This document shows, piece by piece, positions 11,643-22,000 of a stretch of DNA of 64,000 nt (within the stretch, counting starts at the first letter, position 1; every line of letters starts with the position of its first letter). The notes under the pieces were generated by a model. It searched no databases. It had not been told where the DNA came from and was given only the letters and a program-made list of their open reading frames with translations. This DNA comes from Macrophomina tecta (taxonomy: Eukaryota; Ascomycota; Dothideomycetes; Botryosphaeriales; Botryosphaeriaceae), in contig JAKSGN010000038.1 in assembly GCA_024180945.1 (NCBI GenBank), positions 434,001-498,000 on the forward strand, in the 5' to 3' direction. The position numbers and the translations under genes are program-made.

Positions 11643-12388
11643 CTATCTCTTATCCATATTAAATATTCTCATAAAGTATTTATTTTTAAACTCCTTATCT
11701 ACTACTTCGTTAGTTAGCTTTATTAAGCTAACCTTACCTAGTCTAGCCTAATAACGCTGCTAATTCTCCGAGCGCGATATATTACACGTATACTACTAGT
11801 TACTACAGCCGCTAGTAGCCGTAATTTTCTTTGCCTCTTACTTTTTATATACTAATACCGCCTCTTCTAACGCACCGGCGTACTTATATAGTATAAATAC
11901 GTCCTTCTCTATAAACTTTAGCACCTTCTTATCGGGAGCGCTATTAAAGCTATCGTAATAGAACAATAATAAATTAGTAGTACGGCGGAATTAAGGGGGA
12001 ACCTAAAAATAAATTTTATTATCAGTAATAAGCATAAGCAGTATAAAAGTATATAAAAAGTATAAGAAAAGTAGAAAAAAAGTATACTTATCGGAGTATA
12101 TTTATAACTACTCTTCGTATATCGATTATACTTAGTATAGGATAGATCCTTAAAGTAGATCTAGCGAAGCCCCCTAAGAAGCTCCGTAGGCGTAAAATTA
12201 ACCTATACTTTACCCTCGCGGTAGCGCATCGTACTCTAGTAGCGTACGTAACGTATATAGTATACTACTACTAAACTAAGCTACAGCTAAAGATAAGAAA
12301 GAAGCTTTACTATATTATTCGTGATAGGCATCTACGGAAGCTTATTATAGAAGTAACCTAAGTAAATAAAGCCGGAAGAAGTCTATAT
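11643..12388 (-). pseudogene. Antisense ORF of family B, copy 1 (start and splice donor mutated)
   Basis: Collinear and equal in length (746 bp) with the antisense ORF of copy 2 (18207-18952). It is on the strand opposite to pol, between the pol tail and the 3' LTR. Here the ATG has become ATA (12386-12388), the intron donor GTAAGT has become ATAAGT, and further Gln codons have become TAG/TAA, so this copy cannot be expressed normally. The intron acceptor TTTTTAG is still visible. The terminal TGA is TAG here. Function unknown. Confidence 0.65.
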
Positions 12389-12931
12389 AGTAATAGTTAT
12401 TTAGAAGGAAGAAGTAATAAAAAGGATTAATATTAGGTAAAGATGTTTTAGTTAAAAAAGAGAAGCTAGATCTAAACTATAAAAATCTAGGGGGGTATAA
12501 GGGGTTATTATACCTATTAAAGCTATCGAAAAAACGACCTCGTACTCTATAAGTATTATTAGCACGCGTAAGTTACTAATTAGTATATTCACTAGTATTA
12601 TTATATAAGGCCAACTTCTATTGTTCTTAATAGCAATAATACCTAATAATAAAGAAAAAACCGCGCTAACGTATTATTACCTATGTCTTTTATATGTATA
12701 ATAACCGCTTAGCGATATATTTTCTTATTTTTTTTATTAATTTATTGTTCTTTGTTTATTATTCATAGTAACGGCTATATAATAAAGCTAACTCGCCTTA
12801 CTACGTAACGCCTATAGCTAATATATAATACTATGTCCTATATAGTAATTAGGTGTACTCTTTTTCCTTACTAAAGGTTTTTTAACGAGGTACTAATATA
12901 ATATCTTCTAATAGAAATTGGGGCGATTCCT

Positions 12932-12949
12932 ACTAGAGGGGGGGGATAG
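12932..12949 (+). other. Polypurine tract of family B copy 1
   Basis: A purine run with eight consecutive G residues directly precedes the 3' LTR (ending GGGGGATAG). The same run, reverse-complemented, lies beside the 3' LTR of copy 2 at 16826-16841. Position and composition fit the plus-strand primer of an LTR retrotransposon. Confidence 0.7.
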
Positions 12950-13142
12950 TATTAGAATAATAGGCCCTAGTATACCTTTAGAGTGCTTATACCGTGCGTT
13001 CCACGTGCTTATTACGTACTACGCACGGGCCCCTAGTATATAACGCCACTAAGGGGTGAATTCTATACTACTAAGGATTTATATTTAAGAATATACGACT
13101 CTTCTAAAGACTCTCTACTTATAACTAGCCTATTTACTTACA
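12950..13142 (+). repeat. 3' LTR of family B copy 1
   Basis: 193 bp, starting TATTAGAATAATAGG and ending CTTACA. It is followed immediately by the CTTAG target-site duplication, after which family A gag resumes. Confidence 0.92.
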
Positions 13143-13147
13143 CTTAG

Positions 13148-13977
13148 AATCGTCTTATATTATAAGTTAGTTTTTAACCCTTTTCTTAAGTCCTCAGTAG
13201 TAGTAGTCTATAAGGGTGCGGTCGGACTAATTATCTAGGTATACGGCGGTCTTTTAGAACTCTATAGTATAGTCTACTACTAAGGTCTTCTAGTAGATAT
13301 TTATAATAGCTCGTCGGGCCTTATTAACTTCGTCGAGGTCTCCGAAGCTCTACTTAATCTAAGTTATAAAGTACTTATAGCTACTAAAAATCTTTTTAGT
13401 ATTCTTCTTACGTACCTCTAGTTCTTTCTCTATTTAGTCTCTAAGGTAGGGCTTGAACTACTATACTATAGTATCGCGGAGATAGATAGTAGCGAATATT
13501 ACTTTTTTATCATCTATAGAAAAGTCTCTAGAGTTAAAGAAAAAGTATAGATTAAGTTATAAAAGAAAGGTTTAAAGCTTCTTTTAATTATTATAAAATA
13601 GATCTAGTTTAGCCGTTTTCGTGCTTCTATTAGGGGATTAAGTCACTATAGATATTAGGGCGTGTACTAGCACCGGAGTATAGATAGCTAGAAGAGCTTA
13701 GTTACGGAGTTCGCCTATCTATTAGTAGAGCTAAATATTCTCATTAGTTTACTTCTAGAGTTATTTACGAAGTTCACCGATCTAGCCTTATATATCTTAG
13801 ATAACCTAAAAGAGGTCGGCTATAGTTAGCTATAGAGAACCGTTATTATTTATATCTACGTCGTTTATTATATTACTTAGTTAGCGTTAAGTATTAGATA
13901 ATACTATTTTATTATTAAGTATTTCTCTTCTCGGAACTACCTTCCCTTATAAGAATAGTAGTTAAAGTATAACGGCG
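13148..13977 (-). pseudogene. Family A gag remnant, right of the family B insertion (block 1)
   Basis: Continues the family A gag region after the family B insertion and aligns with 33575-34391 of block 2. It is minus strand by position between the 5' LTR and RT. RIP-broken; no intact frame. Confidence 0.65.
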
Positions 13978-14762
13978 GCCTCTTCTATTAGGCTTTAGAA
14001 TTACCTAGTAGGGTTAAGTAGCGGTAAGGTTTATCTTAAAGAATAAGAGAAGGGTAAAGAATTAGAATAATAGATTATAATTATATAATAAATTAGTATA
14101 TAGTACGCGTTAGACTTATTATCTCTAATAAATCTATATTAGAATCTTAAGTTAACTATAAAGATTAGAATACTATCTAAGAAGAATATCTATATACTAT
14201 AGAAAAGCTATAATAATCTAGAAATTAGAATAACTATTAGATTAGTCGTAGTATTAGATTAATCTAAGAGTTAGATTAGAGCTAAGGCTTTTAATTCCTA
14301 AGTAGATCTAGTAGGTCCTATATAACTTAGGCGCTAATATCTATTTTTCGAAATCTAACTTCTTTCTTAATAAACGAATAATATATTCGTCTTTCTCTTA
14401 TTTATTCTTTATGCTCTAAAGTCGATTTTCTAGGTTCTATCTTTTATTCTTAGTAAGGGTATATACTTCTATACTTACTACCCAGTTTAGCTAAGTGTAC
14501 TTCCGTAACTAATTCTTTTTCTACGAGATTCTACTCTTAGTATATCGCTACGTCGCGTAGGCATTATTTTTATATAGGCTTTCGTTATTACCTAGTCTAG
14601 GCCCATACGTGCTATTCTTTCTTAGGGCTAGTTTTCCCGTACGGGTGCCTTAGTTATACGGCTCTACTATTTATAAGGATTTCTAGCCTTTGCGATATCT
14701 TTTCCCGTGCGGGCTTCTAGCCCATGGAGTTATAAAGCCCTTATCCCCGGGAGTTTATAATA
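13978..14762 (-). repeat. 5' LTR of family A block 1
   Basis: 785 bp, with TATAACGG...TTATAATA ends (TGTAACGG...GTAACA in the un-mutated solo LTR at 16878-17673). It is collinear with that solo LTR, differing mainly by C-to-T and G-to-A changes. The base after 14762 belongs to block 2 integrase, so this is the outer boundary of block 1. Confidence 0.88.
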
Positions 14763-16632
14763 CTAGGTATAATTATTTATAGAGTGCCTTTAGCTAATCT
14801 ACTTTAAGAATTTCTTTTTAGGCTAGAAATTCGCTTAGTACTAGCTTCTTATAAGCTATAGACTTATAATCGTAGTTAGCGTAGAATAGAAATTCTTATA
14901 TAGCTAATGTTTTCGAGCTATTATATAAACTATATAAGCGGTAGTAGCTTAACCTAGTTATCTTACATATAGTTAAGATAGTAGTATAAGTATTATTCTA
15001 GCATCTAATTCATCCGTTTTATCTATTTATCTATTTAAGAGTATACTATAGTTAAGAGCTTATACTTAGCTCTAAGCTAGCGGGTAAGAGTCTACTAGAA
15101 TCGAGATATAAATAGCTAATCTCTATCTAATATAAGCTCTTCTAGTAACTCGTAGTTACCGAGGATTATTCTAAGAAATATATAGGTGAGTTCTTCCTTA
15201 TATATCATCTTAAGGTATAGTAGGTAATATACGTACTTTATTATTCTATTAACGATAACTAGAATTAAGTTATACTTAACTTTAGTAAGCAGTTCTTCTA
15301 ACTTAGATAGGTCTATAATAAAGTCTAGCGAGATAAATTACTAAGAGCGCTTTAGTACTAGTAGCGGCTAAAGTAGTTTATAGAATACGTGCCTTATAGC
15401 CTTACTTCTAATATAAAGATTATATTATAAGACTACTCGTTAAACGATTCTTCTTAGTTCTAGAAAGTAGTAGCTTTTTATAATTTGCTTTATCATCTTA
15501 TCTATTTCTTAATAACTATATACTAGGGCTTTATATATATTCTTTACGAGCTTTTTCTATAGTTTAACTAAAACGTAGACTAATTCTAAAAATAAAATTA
15601 TACTATCTACGTTTCTAGTTACTTAGGGGTTATTATTAAGTTCTTTAATTTTTTAAGCTATTATATCGTCTATATAGGCTTTTTAGATTTTTTGTTTCTA
15701 TTCGTTACCTTTAAGGCGTATCGCTAGGGCGAATAGTCTAACTAGAATAAGCGAGTTATCTAGTTCTTTCTTAAGCTACATTTATTCTAGGCTATAAATA
15801 GATATAATCTAGCGGCTATAGCTAGCGGGTATAAAAGACCTGTTCTTCTATATATCGAGTATTATAGATTATAGACCTAGCTTTTCTTTAATATAATTAG
15901 CTCGTCTACTTAGCGCGTCTATATAAGTGTTCTTAGATCTCTTTCTATAGATAATTTTTATGTTATAAGATGCTAGCTTTTTAGCCTATTAAATCTATCA
16001 TTGGTTTAATTCTTTAGTAGTAGTAAAGTGCGAGAAGTTCTTATAGTCGTAGTAGACTATAATCTAGTACTTAGCATCTTTAAGGTAGTATCTCTATTCT
16101 TTAAAAGTTATAACTATAGCTAAGAGTTCTTTATTACGAATATCGTAGTTCTTTTTAGTAGGTATTATTTTTCTTAAATAGTAGATAATAGGGTATAGTT
16201 AGCCTTTCTTATCTAGCTAACTAAGTACGGCTTTTATAGTATAGTCTAAAGCATTAGTTTCTATCGTAATTAGTAGATCCGGGTTATAGAGCCCTAGAAC
16301 TAGTACTTCTATAAATATTCACTTTAGTAAGTTAAACGCTCATTATTATCTTTTTTTTTATATAAATCTATATTTCTTCTTAGTAGTATCGGTTAGAGGT
16401 ACCGCTATTTTAGCGTAGTTTATAATAAACTTCTAGTAAAAGTTAGTAAATCTAAGAAAGAATTATACTTCTTTAATAGTTTACGGTATTAGCTAGTCTT
16501 TAATTATATTTAGTTTCTTATCGTCTATACCGATATATCTAGGGGTAATAATAAATCCTAGGTATTTTATTCTTTATATATATTACTTACTTTTTTCTAG
16601 AGCTACTTAGAGGTTTCGCTCGTTTAAGGCCT
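14763..16632 (-). pseudogene. Family A integrase C-terminal part, RNase H and RT remnant (block 2)
   Basis: On the minus strand, about 14800-15050 reads as the integrase region after the third acidic residue (LSYYRLYSLYNSSK, FLFYANYDYKSIAY). RNase H follows (about 15390-16350), then the C-terminal part of RT, up to the GGCCT duplication at 16628-16632. Stop codons replace expected Gln/Trp. It aligns with 2109-3330 of block 1. Confidence 0.75.
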
Positions 16633-16825
16633 TATAAGCAAATAGGCTAGTTATAAGCAGGGAGCCTTTAGAAGAGTCGTATATTCTTAGGTACGAATTC
16701 TTAGTAGTACAGGATTCACCCCTTGGTGGCATTATATACTAGGGGCCCGTGCGTAGCACGTGATAAGCACGTGAAACGCACGGTATAAGCACCCTAAGGG
16801 TATACCAGGGCCTATTATCCTAACA
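16633..16825 (-). repeat. 3' LTR of family B copy 2
   Basis: 193 bp. In plus orientation it starts TATAAGCAAATAGG and ends TATCCTAACA. The polypurine tract (complement of 16826-16841, CTACCCCCCCCTCTAG) directly adjoins it. Confidence 0.92.
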
Positions 16826-16877
16826 CTACCCCCCCCTCTAGTAGGAATCGCCCCGATTCCTATTAGAAGGTATTATA

Positions 16878-17673
16878 TGTAACGGCGGCCTCTTCCACTA
16901 GGCTTCGGAGTCGCCTAGCAGGGTCAGGTAGCGGTAAGGTTTACCTTGAAGGACAAGAGAAGGGTAAAGGATTGGAACGATGGGTAGCGATCACGTGACA
17001 GGTCGGTGCGCGGTGCGCGTCAGGCTTGTTACCTCCAATAAGTCTGTATTGGAATCTTGAGTTGACCACGAAGGCCAAAGTACTACCTAATGAGTGTGTT
17101 CTATATACTGTAGGAAAGCTATGACAATCTGGGGATCAGGACGACTGTTGGATCAGTCGTGGTGTTGGATCAATCTGAGAGTTGGATCAGTGCCAAGGCT
17201 TCTGATCCTCGAGTGGGCCTGGTGGGCCCCACGTGACTTGGGCGCTAATGCCCGTTTTCCGGAATCCGACTTCTTCCTTGATGAGCGGACGATATGTCCG
17301 CCTTTCTCTTGTTCGTTCTTCGTGCTCGAAAGTCGGTTTCCCGGGTTCCATCTCCTGCCCTTGGCAAGGGTGTATACTCCTGTACTTACTACCCGGTTTG
17401 GCCAAGCGTACTTCCGTGACTGATTCTTCCCCTGCGGGATTCTGCCCTTGGTGTGTCGCTGCGCCGCGTGGGCGTCGTTCCCGTGTGGGCTTCTGTTGTT
17501 GCCTAGCCTGGGTCCGTACGCGCCGTCCTCCCTTGAGGCTGGTTTTCCCGTGCGGGCGCCTTGGTCGTGCGGCTCTGCTGCCCGTGAGGGTTTCTGGCCC
17601 CTGCGGTGCCTTTTCCCGTGCGGGCTCCCAGCCCGTGGGGTCATAAAGCCCTTGTCCCCGGGGGTTCGTAACA
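16878..17673. repeat. Un-mutated solo LTR of family A inside family B copy 2
   Basis: 796 bp with TGTAACGG...GTAACA ends, flanked by the 5-bp duplication TTATA (16873-16877 and 17674-17678). Family B copy 1 shows the empty site near 12895. It is GC-rich and without RIP signature, unlike every other family A LTR here, so it marks a late insertion reduced to a solo LTR by LTR-LTR recombination. Repeated CCCGTGYGGGC units occur in the last 200 bp. Long GC-rich open frames on both strands are a composition effect. Confidence 0.92.
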
Positions 17674-18206
17674 TTATATTAGTGCCTCGTTAAAAAACCT
17701 TTAGTAAGGAAAAAGAGTGCACCCAATTACTATATAGAACGTAGTATTGTGCATTAGCTACAGGCGTTACGTAGCAAGGCGAATTAGCCTTATTACGTAG
17801 CCGTTACTACGAACAATAAACAAAGAACAATAAATCAATAGAAAAACAAGAAAATATATCGCTAAGCGATTATTAGCAATACCAGCGGCATGCCATACAC
17901 ACGGAAAACGCAGGTAATAGTACGTTAGCGCGGTTTTTTCTTTATTATTAGGTATTATTACTATTAAGAACAATAGGAGTTAGCCTTATATGACAATACC
18001 AGCGAATACACTAATTAGTAACTTACGCGTGCTAACAATGCTTATAGGGCACGAGGTCGTTTTTTTCAATAGCTTTAATAGGTATAATAACCCCCCGTAC
18101 CCCCCTAGATTTTTATAGTTTAGATCTAGCTTCCCTTCTTCAACCAAAACGTCTTTAACTAACATTAACCCTTTTTATTACTCCTTCCTTCTAAATAACT
18201 ATCACT

Positions 18207-18952
18207 ATGCAGACCCCTTCCGGCTTCGTTTACTCGGGTTACTCCTACGATAAGCTTCCGCAGATGCCTATTACGGGTAATATAGTAAAGCTTCTCCCTT
18301 ATCTTTAGCCATAGCCTAGTTTAGTAGTAGTATACTACATGCGTTGCGTGCGCTACTAGGGCACGATGCGCCACCGCGAGGGTAAAGTATAGGTTAATTT
18401 TACGCCTACGGAGCTTCTTAGGGGGCTTCGCCAGATCTACTTTAAAAATCTACCCCATACCAAGTACAATCAGTATACGAAGAGTAGTTATAAATATACT
18501 TCGGTAAGTATACTTTTCCCCTACTTTCCTTATACTTTCCGTATGCTTTTATGCTGCTTGTGCTCGTTACTAACAATAAAATTTATTTTTAGGTTCCCCC
18601 TTAATTCCGCCGTACTACCAATTTGCTATCGTTCTATTACGACAGCTTCGATGGCACTCCCGATAAGAAGATACTAGAGTTTATAGAGGAGGACGTACTT
18701 GCGCTATATAAGTACACCGGTGCGTTAGAAGAGGCGGTATCGGCATATAAGAAGTAAAAGGCGAAGGAGATTATAGCTACTAGCGGCCGTAGCAACTAGT
18801 AGTATACGCGTAATATATCACGCTCGGAGAATTAGTAGCGTCATTAGGCTAGACTAGGTGGGGTTAGCTTAATAAAGCCAACCAACAAAGTGGTAGACGA
18901 GGAGTTTAAGAATAAGTACTTTACGAGGATATCTAATACGGATAAGAGGTGA
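18207..18952 (+). pseudogene. Antisense spliced ORF of family B retrotransposon (copy 2)
   Basis: Read opposite to pol: ATG at 18207, exon 1 18207-18503 (99 codons), a phase-0 intron 18504-18592, exon 2 18593-18952 ending in TGA, 218 residues in all. The 89-bp intron has donor GTAAGT, a perfect TACTAAC branch site (18568-18574) and acceptor TTTTTAG. A CT-rich leader precedes the ATG. All internal stops (four TAG in exon 1; TAA and TAG in exon 2) fall where a RIP change of Gln or Trp would give them. The N-terminal part starts MQTPSGFVYSGYSYDKLPQM; exon 2 has an acidic helical stretch (DKKILEFIEEDVLALYKYTG) and a basic C-terminus. No family recognised. It converges on the pol tail, about 75 bp away, and could be a captured host gene or a retrotransposon accessory gene. 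Confidence 0.65.
18504..18592 (+). other. Predicted spliceosomal intron in the antisense ORF
   Basis: Donor GTAAGT, TACTAAC branch site 18 bases before the acceptor, T-rich tract, TTTTTAG acceptor. Removing it keeps the reading frame from SYKYTS into VPP. Inferred from sequence signals only. Confidence 0.7.
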
Positions 18953-19029
18953 TTTTAATATAGCTTAAATATAAAGTAGATGCTCCTTTAGGGCCCTTCT
19001 TTATAAATTAAGTATTTCCCCTAATGTTT

Positions 19030-22000
19030 CTTCTTATTCTTTAATCCTAGGGGGCGCCCTCGCCGTGGCTTACTTATAGCCTACGTTCCGCCTACGTTTC
19101 GCTTGCGTTTTAGCTGGGCGTCCTAGGGAATAGGGTTTCCTTTAAGGTAATTCTATAGAAGCTCTCTACAATTATCTAGCTTCTCTTTCTACTTCCACTC
19201 GTTGTGTTCATAGGGCTAGCCGAGCTATTTAAGTAGGTATTACCTTAGTAGCCCTTCTTTATAGGCCACTATAGCTTCGACTTTCTAGTGTCCACCATTA
19301 TCGATTTCTTCGACTAGTAGTGGTTAGAACCCTAGCCTTACCGTATAAGCTTCCAGCAATGCAACGTTAAAAATAGTATATAGCCGGGACATAGATTATA
19401 GCAGGTCCAAGCGGTAGGCCTAAGAGCCAATCTTCTCTAGAATCCGAAATAGCTCTAGGTAATGGTTATCGAGTTACTTATAAGGCCGTTTGGTTTTAAT
19501 ATTCCTTACTAAGAGAAGGACTAGTTATCTAATATCGAAATACATTTCGATTCGGTTCCGGTTATAATATTTCGTTTAGAGCTCCTAGGAGTGTCCGAGG
19601 AATTCCGCCGCTAATTCCTATACTTTTCGTATGCTTTCCGCGTGCTTTTTAGCTGCTTCGGCCGATTCGGTTAGGGGATTCCTATTAAGGTTATTCTAAA
19701 CCCCGTCCTAGGAGTTAGGTTCCACCCCCGCATCCAGTTAAACTAGTGCGAAGCCTATAGAAGAGTAGGTTTTCTAGTTATAGGCGTGTAAAGCCCACTA
19801 GAGAAGCTTTGCCCAGTCTAACTAGTTCTAGAAGGTATAATAGCGTAGATACGCCTCTAACTCCTAATTTTGCCTCTCCGTTTAGCCGTCTATCTACGGG
19901 TAAAAGAAGGTACTTAGTCTATACTTAATCCTAAGATTATAGTATAATTCGCTCCAGAACTAGCTCGTAAACGTTAAGCCCCTATCCGAGACTAGGCTAT
20001 TAGGCGGCCCAAATTGTACGAAGACGTCATTTATAATAAGGTCCGCGAGCGTTACCCTATTAATCGTCTTCCTAACTAGTAGGTAATATATATATTTAGT
20101 AAAATGGTCAACGAGTACGAGAACTACGTTATATACTCGACCGTCTCGCCCTACGGATTCTAGCAAGTCCGTAATAAAATCAAGAAAGTAGTACCTATAG
20201 GGTTAAGCGGCTACTAGCAGTAGCTATAATAACCCATACGGCTTATACCGGCGAGCCTTATTACGTTAACAGGCATCGCAGCTTTACATATATTCCCTAA
20301 CGTCCGCGGTAATGCCTTCCCAGTAGTACTTCCTAGAAAGCACCTTCTAGGTACAGCGGATGCCGTAATAGCTACTACTCGAATCGTTATAATTCCTAAG
20401 CAGGATTTCCTCGCGTAGCGGAGTATACTTTAGCACGTATACCCGCCCTTTATAGCGTAGAAGTCCTTACTCGTCGATCGTATACTAATCGCACGCTAAA
20501 AGCACCCTTTTCGTAAGCTATTCTCGTACGTCTACGCAGAAGGCGTCCCTTCGTTACTCGGTACAAATAAAATTAACTAACGATTTAGGAGTAGCTTCGA
20601 ACGCTATTTCGGTTATAGCGGCCACCATTACTACAAACCAAGACACGAAGCTTTACACCAAGCTCGTGCTAGCTCCCTCGTAGTAAGTACACACCGGAGG
20701 TGCTAGGCCCTTATAAGCGAACTCGTCGTGCTCCTCATAAGTAACGGAACAGACTAAGGCGATTCGGTAATTACTACCGCCGTTTATACGTAGGTTTCCC
20801 TCGTGCTCTTAGCCGGGGTCCTTAGTAGTGCGTAGGGGTTCTTCTAACCCCTAAATCTAGAGTTTGCGTTGTAGTGTGGGCAACATAGTATTAAGGTAGG
20901 TGCGCTTGTTACCCTCCTTAAAGCCAAGGGCGTAGTCTAGACGCCTCGAAAGAGCGTCCGCTAGGTTAGACTTACCCGGCTTATATTCGATATTAAAATC
21001 AAATTTAGCCAAGACTTTAGCGTACCGAGCCTATTAAGCCGTAAGGCTCTTAGTCGTCATAAAATAATATAGATTATTATAATTAGATAATACCCGCACC
21101 AGCGTCTATACGTATGCTAGGTAAGGCCTCCAATGCTTAAAGTACTACACGATCGCGTGGAGTTCCTTATCGTAGGTATCGTACCGTATTTTAGCACCAG
21201 TGAACTTATAGCTAAAATATGCAACGGGGTACTAATAGCGCTGGTTATCCTCTCTATCTAGCGGTTAGAGAAGGATGCCGCCGTAGATATAGTCTAATAC
21301 GTCGGTAATTAGCATAACTAGAAGATTTAGGTTATAGTACCGTAGTATAGGAGCCTGCGTAAAGCATACTTTTAGCCTACTAAACGCCTGCTTTACCCCT
21401 ACGGGCCATTCCCAGGACTTATACTATTTAGTTAGCCCCTTTTTCGGCACTCGTTTAGCCCCTGGATTAGAATCTTAGGCTGCTTCTTTTAGCAAGCTAG
21501 TCAGTGGTTAAACCACCGTAGAGTAATTCTATATAAAGCGCCTATAGAAGTTGGCAAAGCCTAGGAAAACCTAAATATTACGGTAGCTTTGCGGCTCCGG
21601 CTAGTCCTTAATAGCTTCGACTCTTACGGGGTCCATAACAACCCCCTAGGGGGTAACGATAAAGCCTAGGAACTCGACGTACTTTATATAAAAGCTATAT
21701 TTAGACGGTTTTACGTAGAGGTTCCAATCACGCAATCTTTAAAGAACACGTTTAACGTGCTCGACGTGCTAAGACTCATCCGCTGAGTATATAAGTATAT
21801 CATCTAAGTACACTACGCAAATCGTGTCCACCAGGCCTCCCAGGGCTCGGTAGATATACGACTAGAAGATTGCGGGTGCGTTAGTTAAGCCAAATAGCAT
21901 AACTAGGTACTCGTAATACCCGTAACGCGTCTTAAATACTATTTTCCACTCATCACCTTCCTTTATGCGGATTCGGTAATAAGCATCACGCAGGTCCAGT

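Larger units (their letters stand above)
5993..13142 (+). mobile_element. Family B Ty3/gypsy chromovirus, copy 1 (plus strand)
   Basis: A complete 7150-bp insertion flanked by CTTAG (5988-5992 and 13143-13147). The empty site is visible in the aligned block 2 sequence near 33570. The 193-bp LTRs have TGTTA...TTACA-type ends, blurred to TATTA/TTATA by RIP. Order: 5' LTR, gag, pol (protease, RT, RNase H, integrase, chromodomain, AT-hook tail), antisense ORF, polypurine tract, 3' LTR. Moderately RIP-degraded. Confidence 0.92.
2109..14762 (-). mobile_element. Family A Ty3/gypsy retrotransposon, block 1 (RIP-degraded, interrupted by LINE and family B)
   Basis: From right to left the block reads 5' LTR (13978-14762), gag (about 13148-13977 and 5000-5992), protease/RT/RNase H (about 2109-5000). 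The LINE cuts it on the RNase H/integrase side, and family B copy 1 (5993-13142) is nested in gag. It aligns throughout with block 2, mostly by C/T and G/A differences. The right end lies inside block 2's integrase coding region, so block 1 is an insertion in block 2. Its 3' LTR lies beyond the window. Confidence 0.85.

Noticed and set aside
17153..17674. Long GC-rich open frames on both strands (up to 173 codons) in the solo LTR
   Set aside because: They lie wholly inside the family A LTR, are Arg/Pro/Gly-rich in several frames at once and disappear in sister LTRs. A composition effect.
17767..17973. 68-codon hydrophobic minus-strand frame near the antisense ORF of family B
   Set aside because: AT-rich noncoding leader; not kept in family B copy 1.
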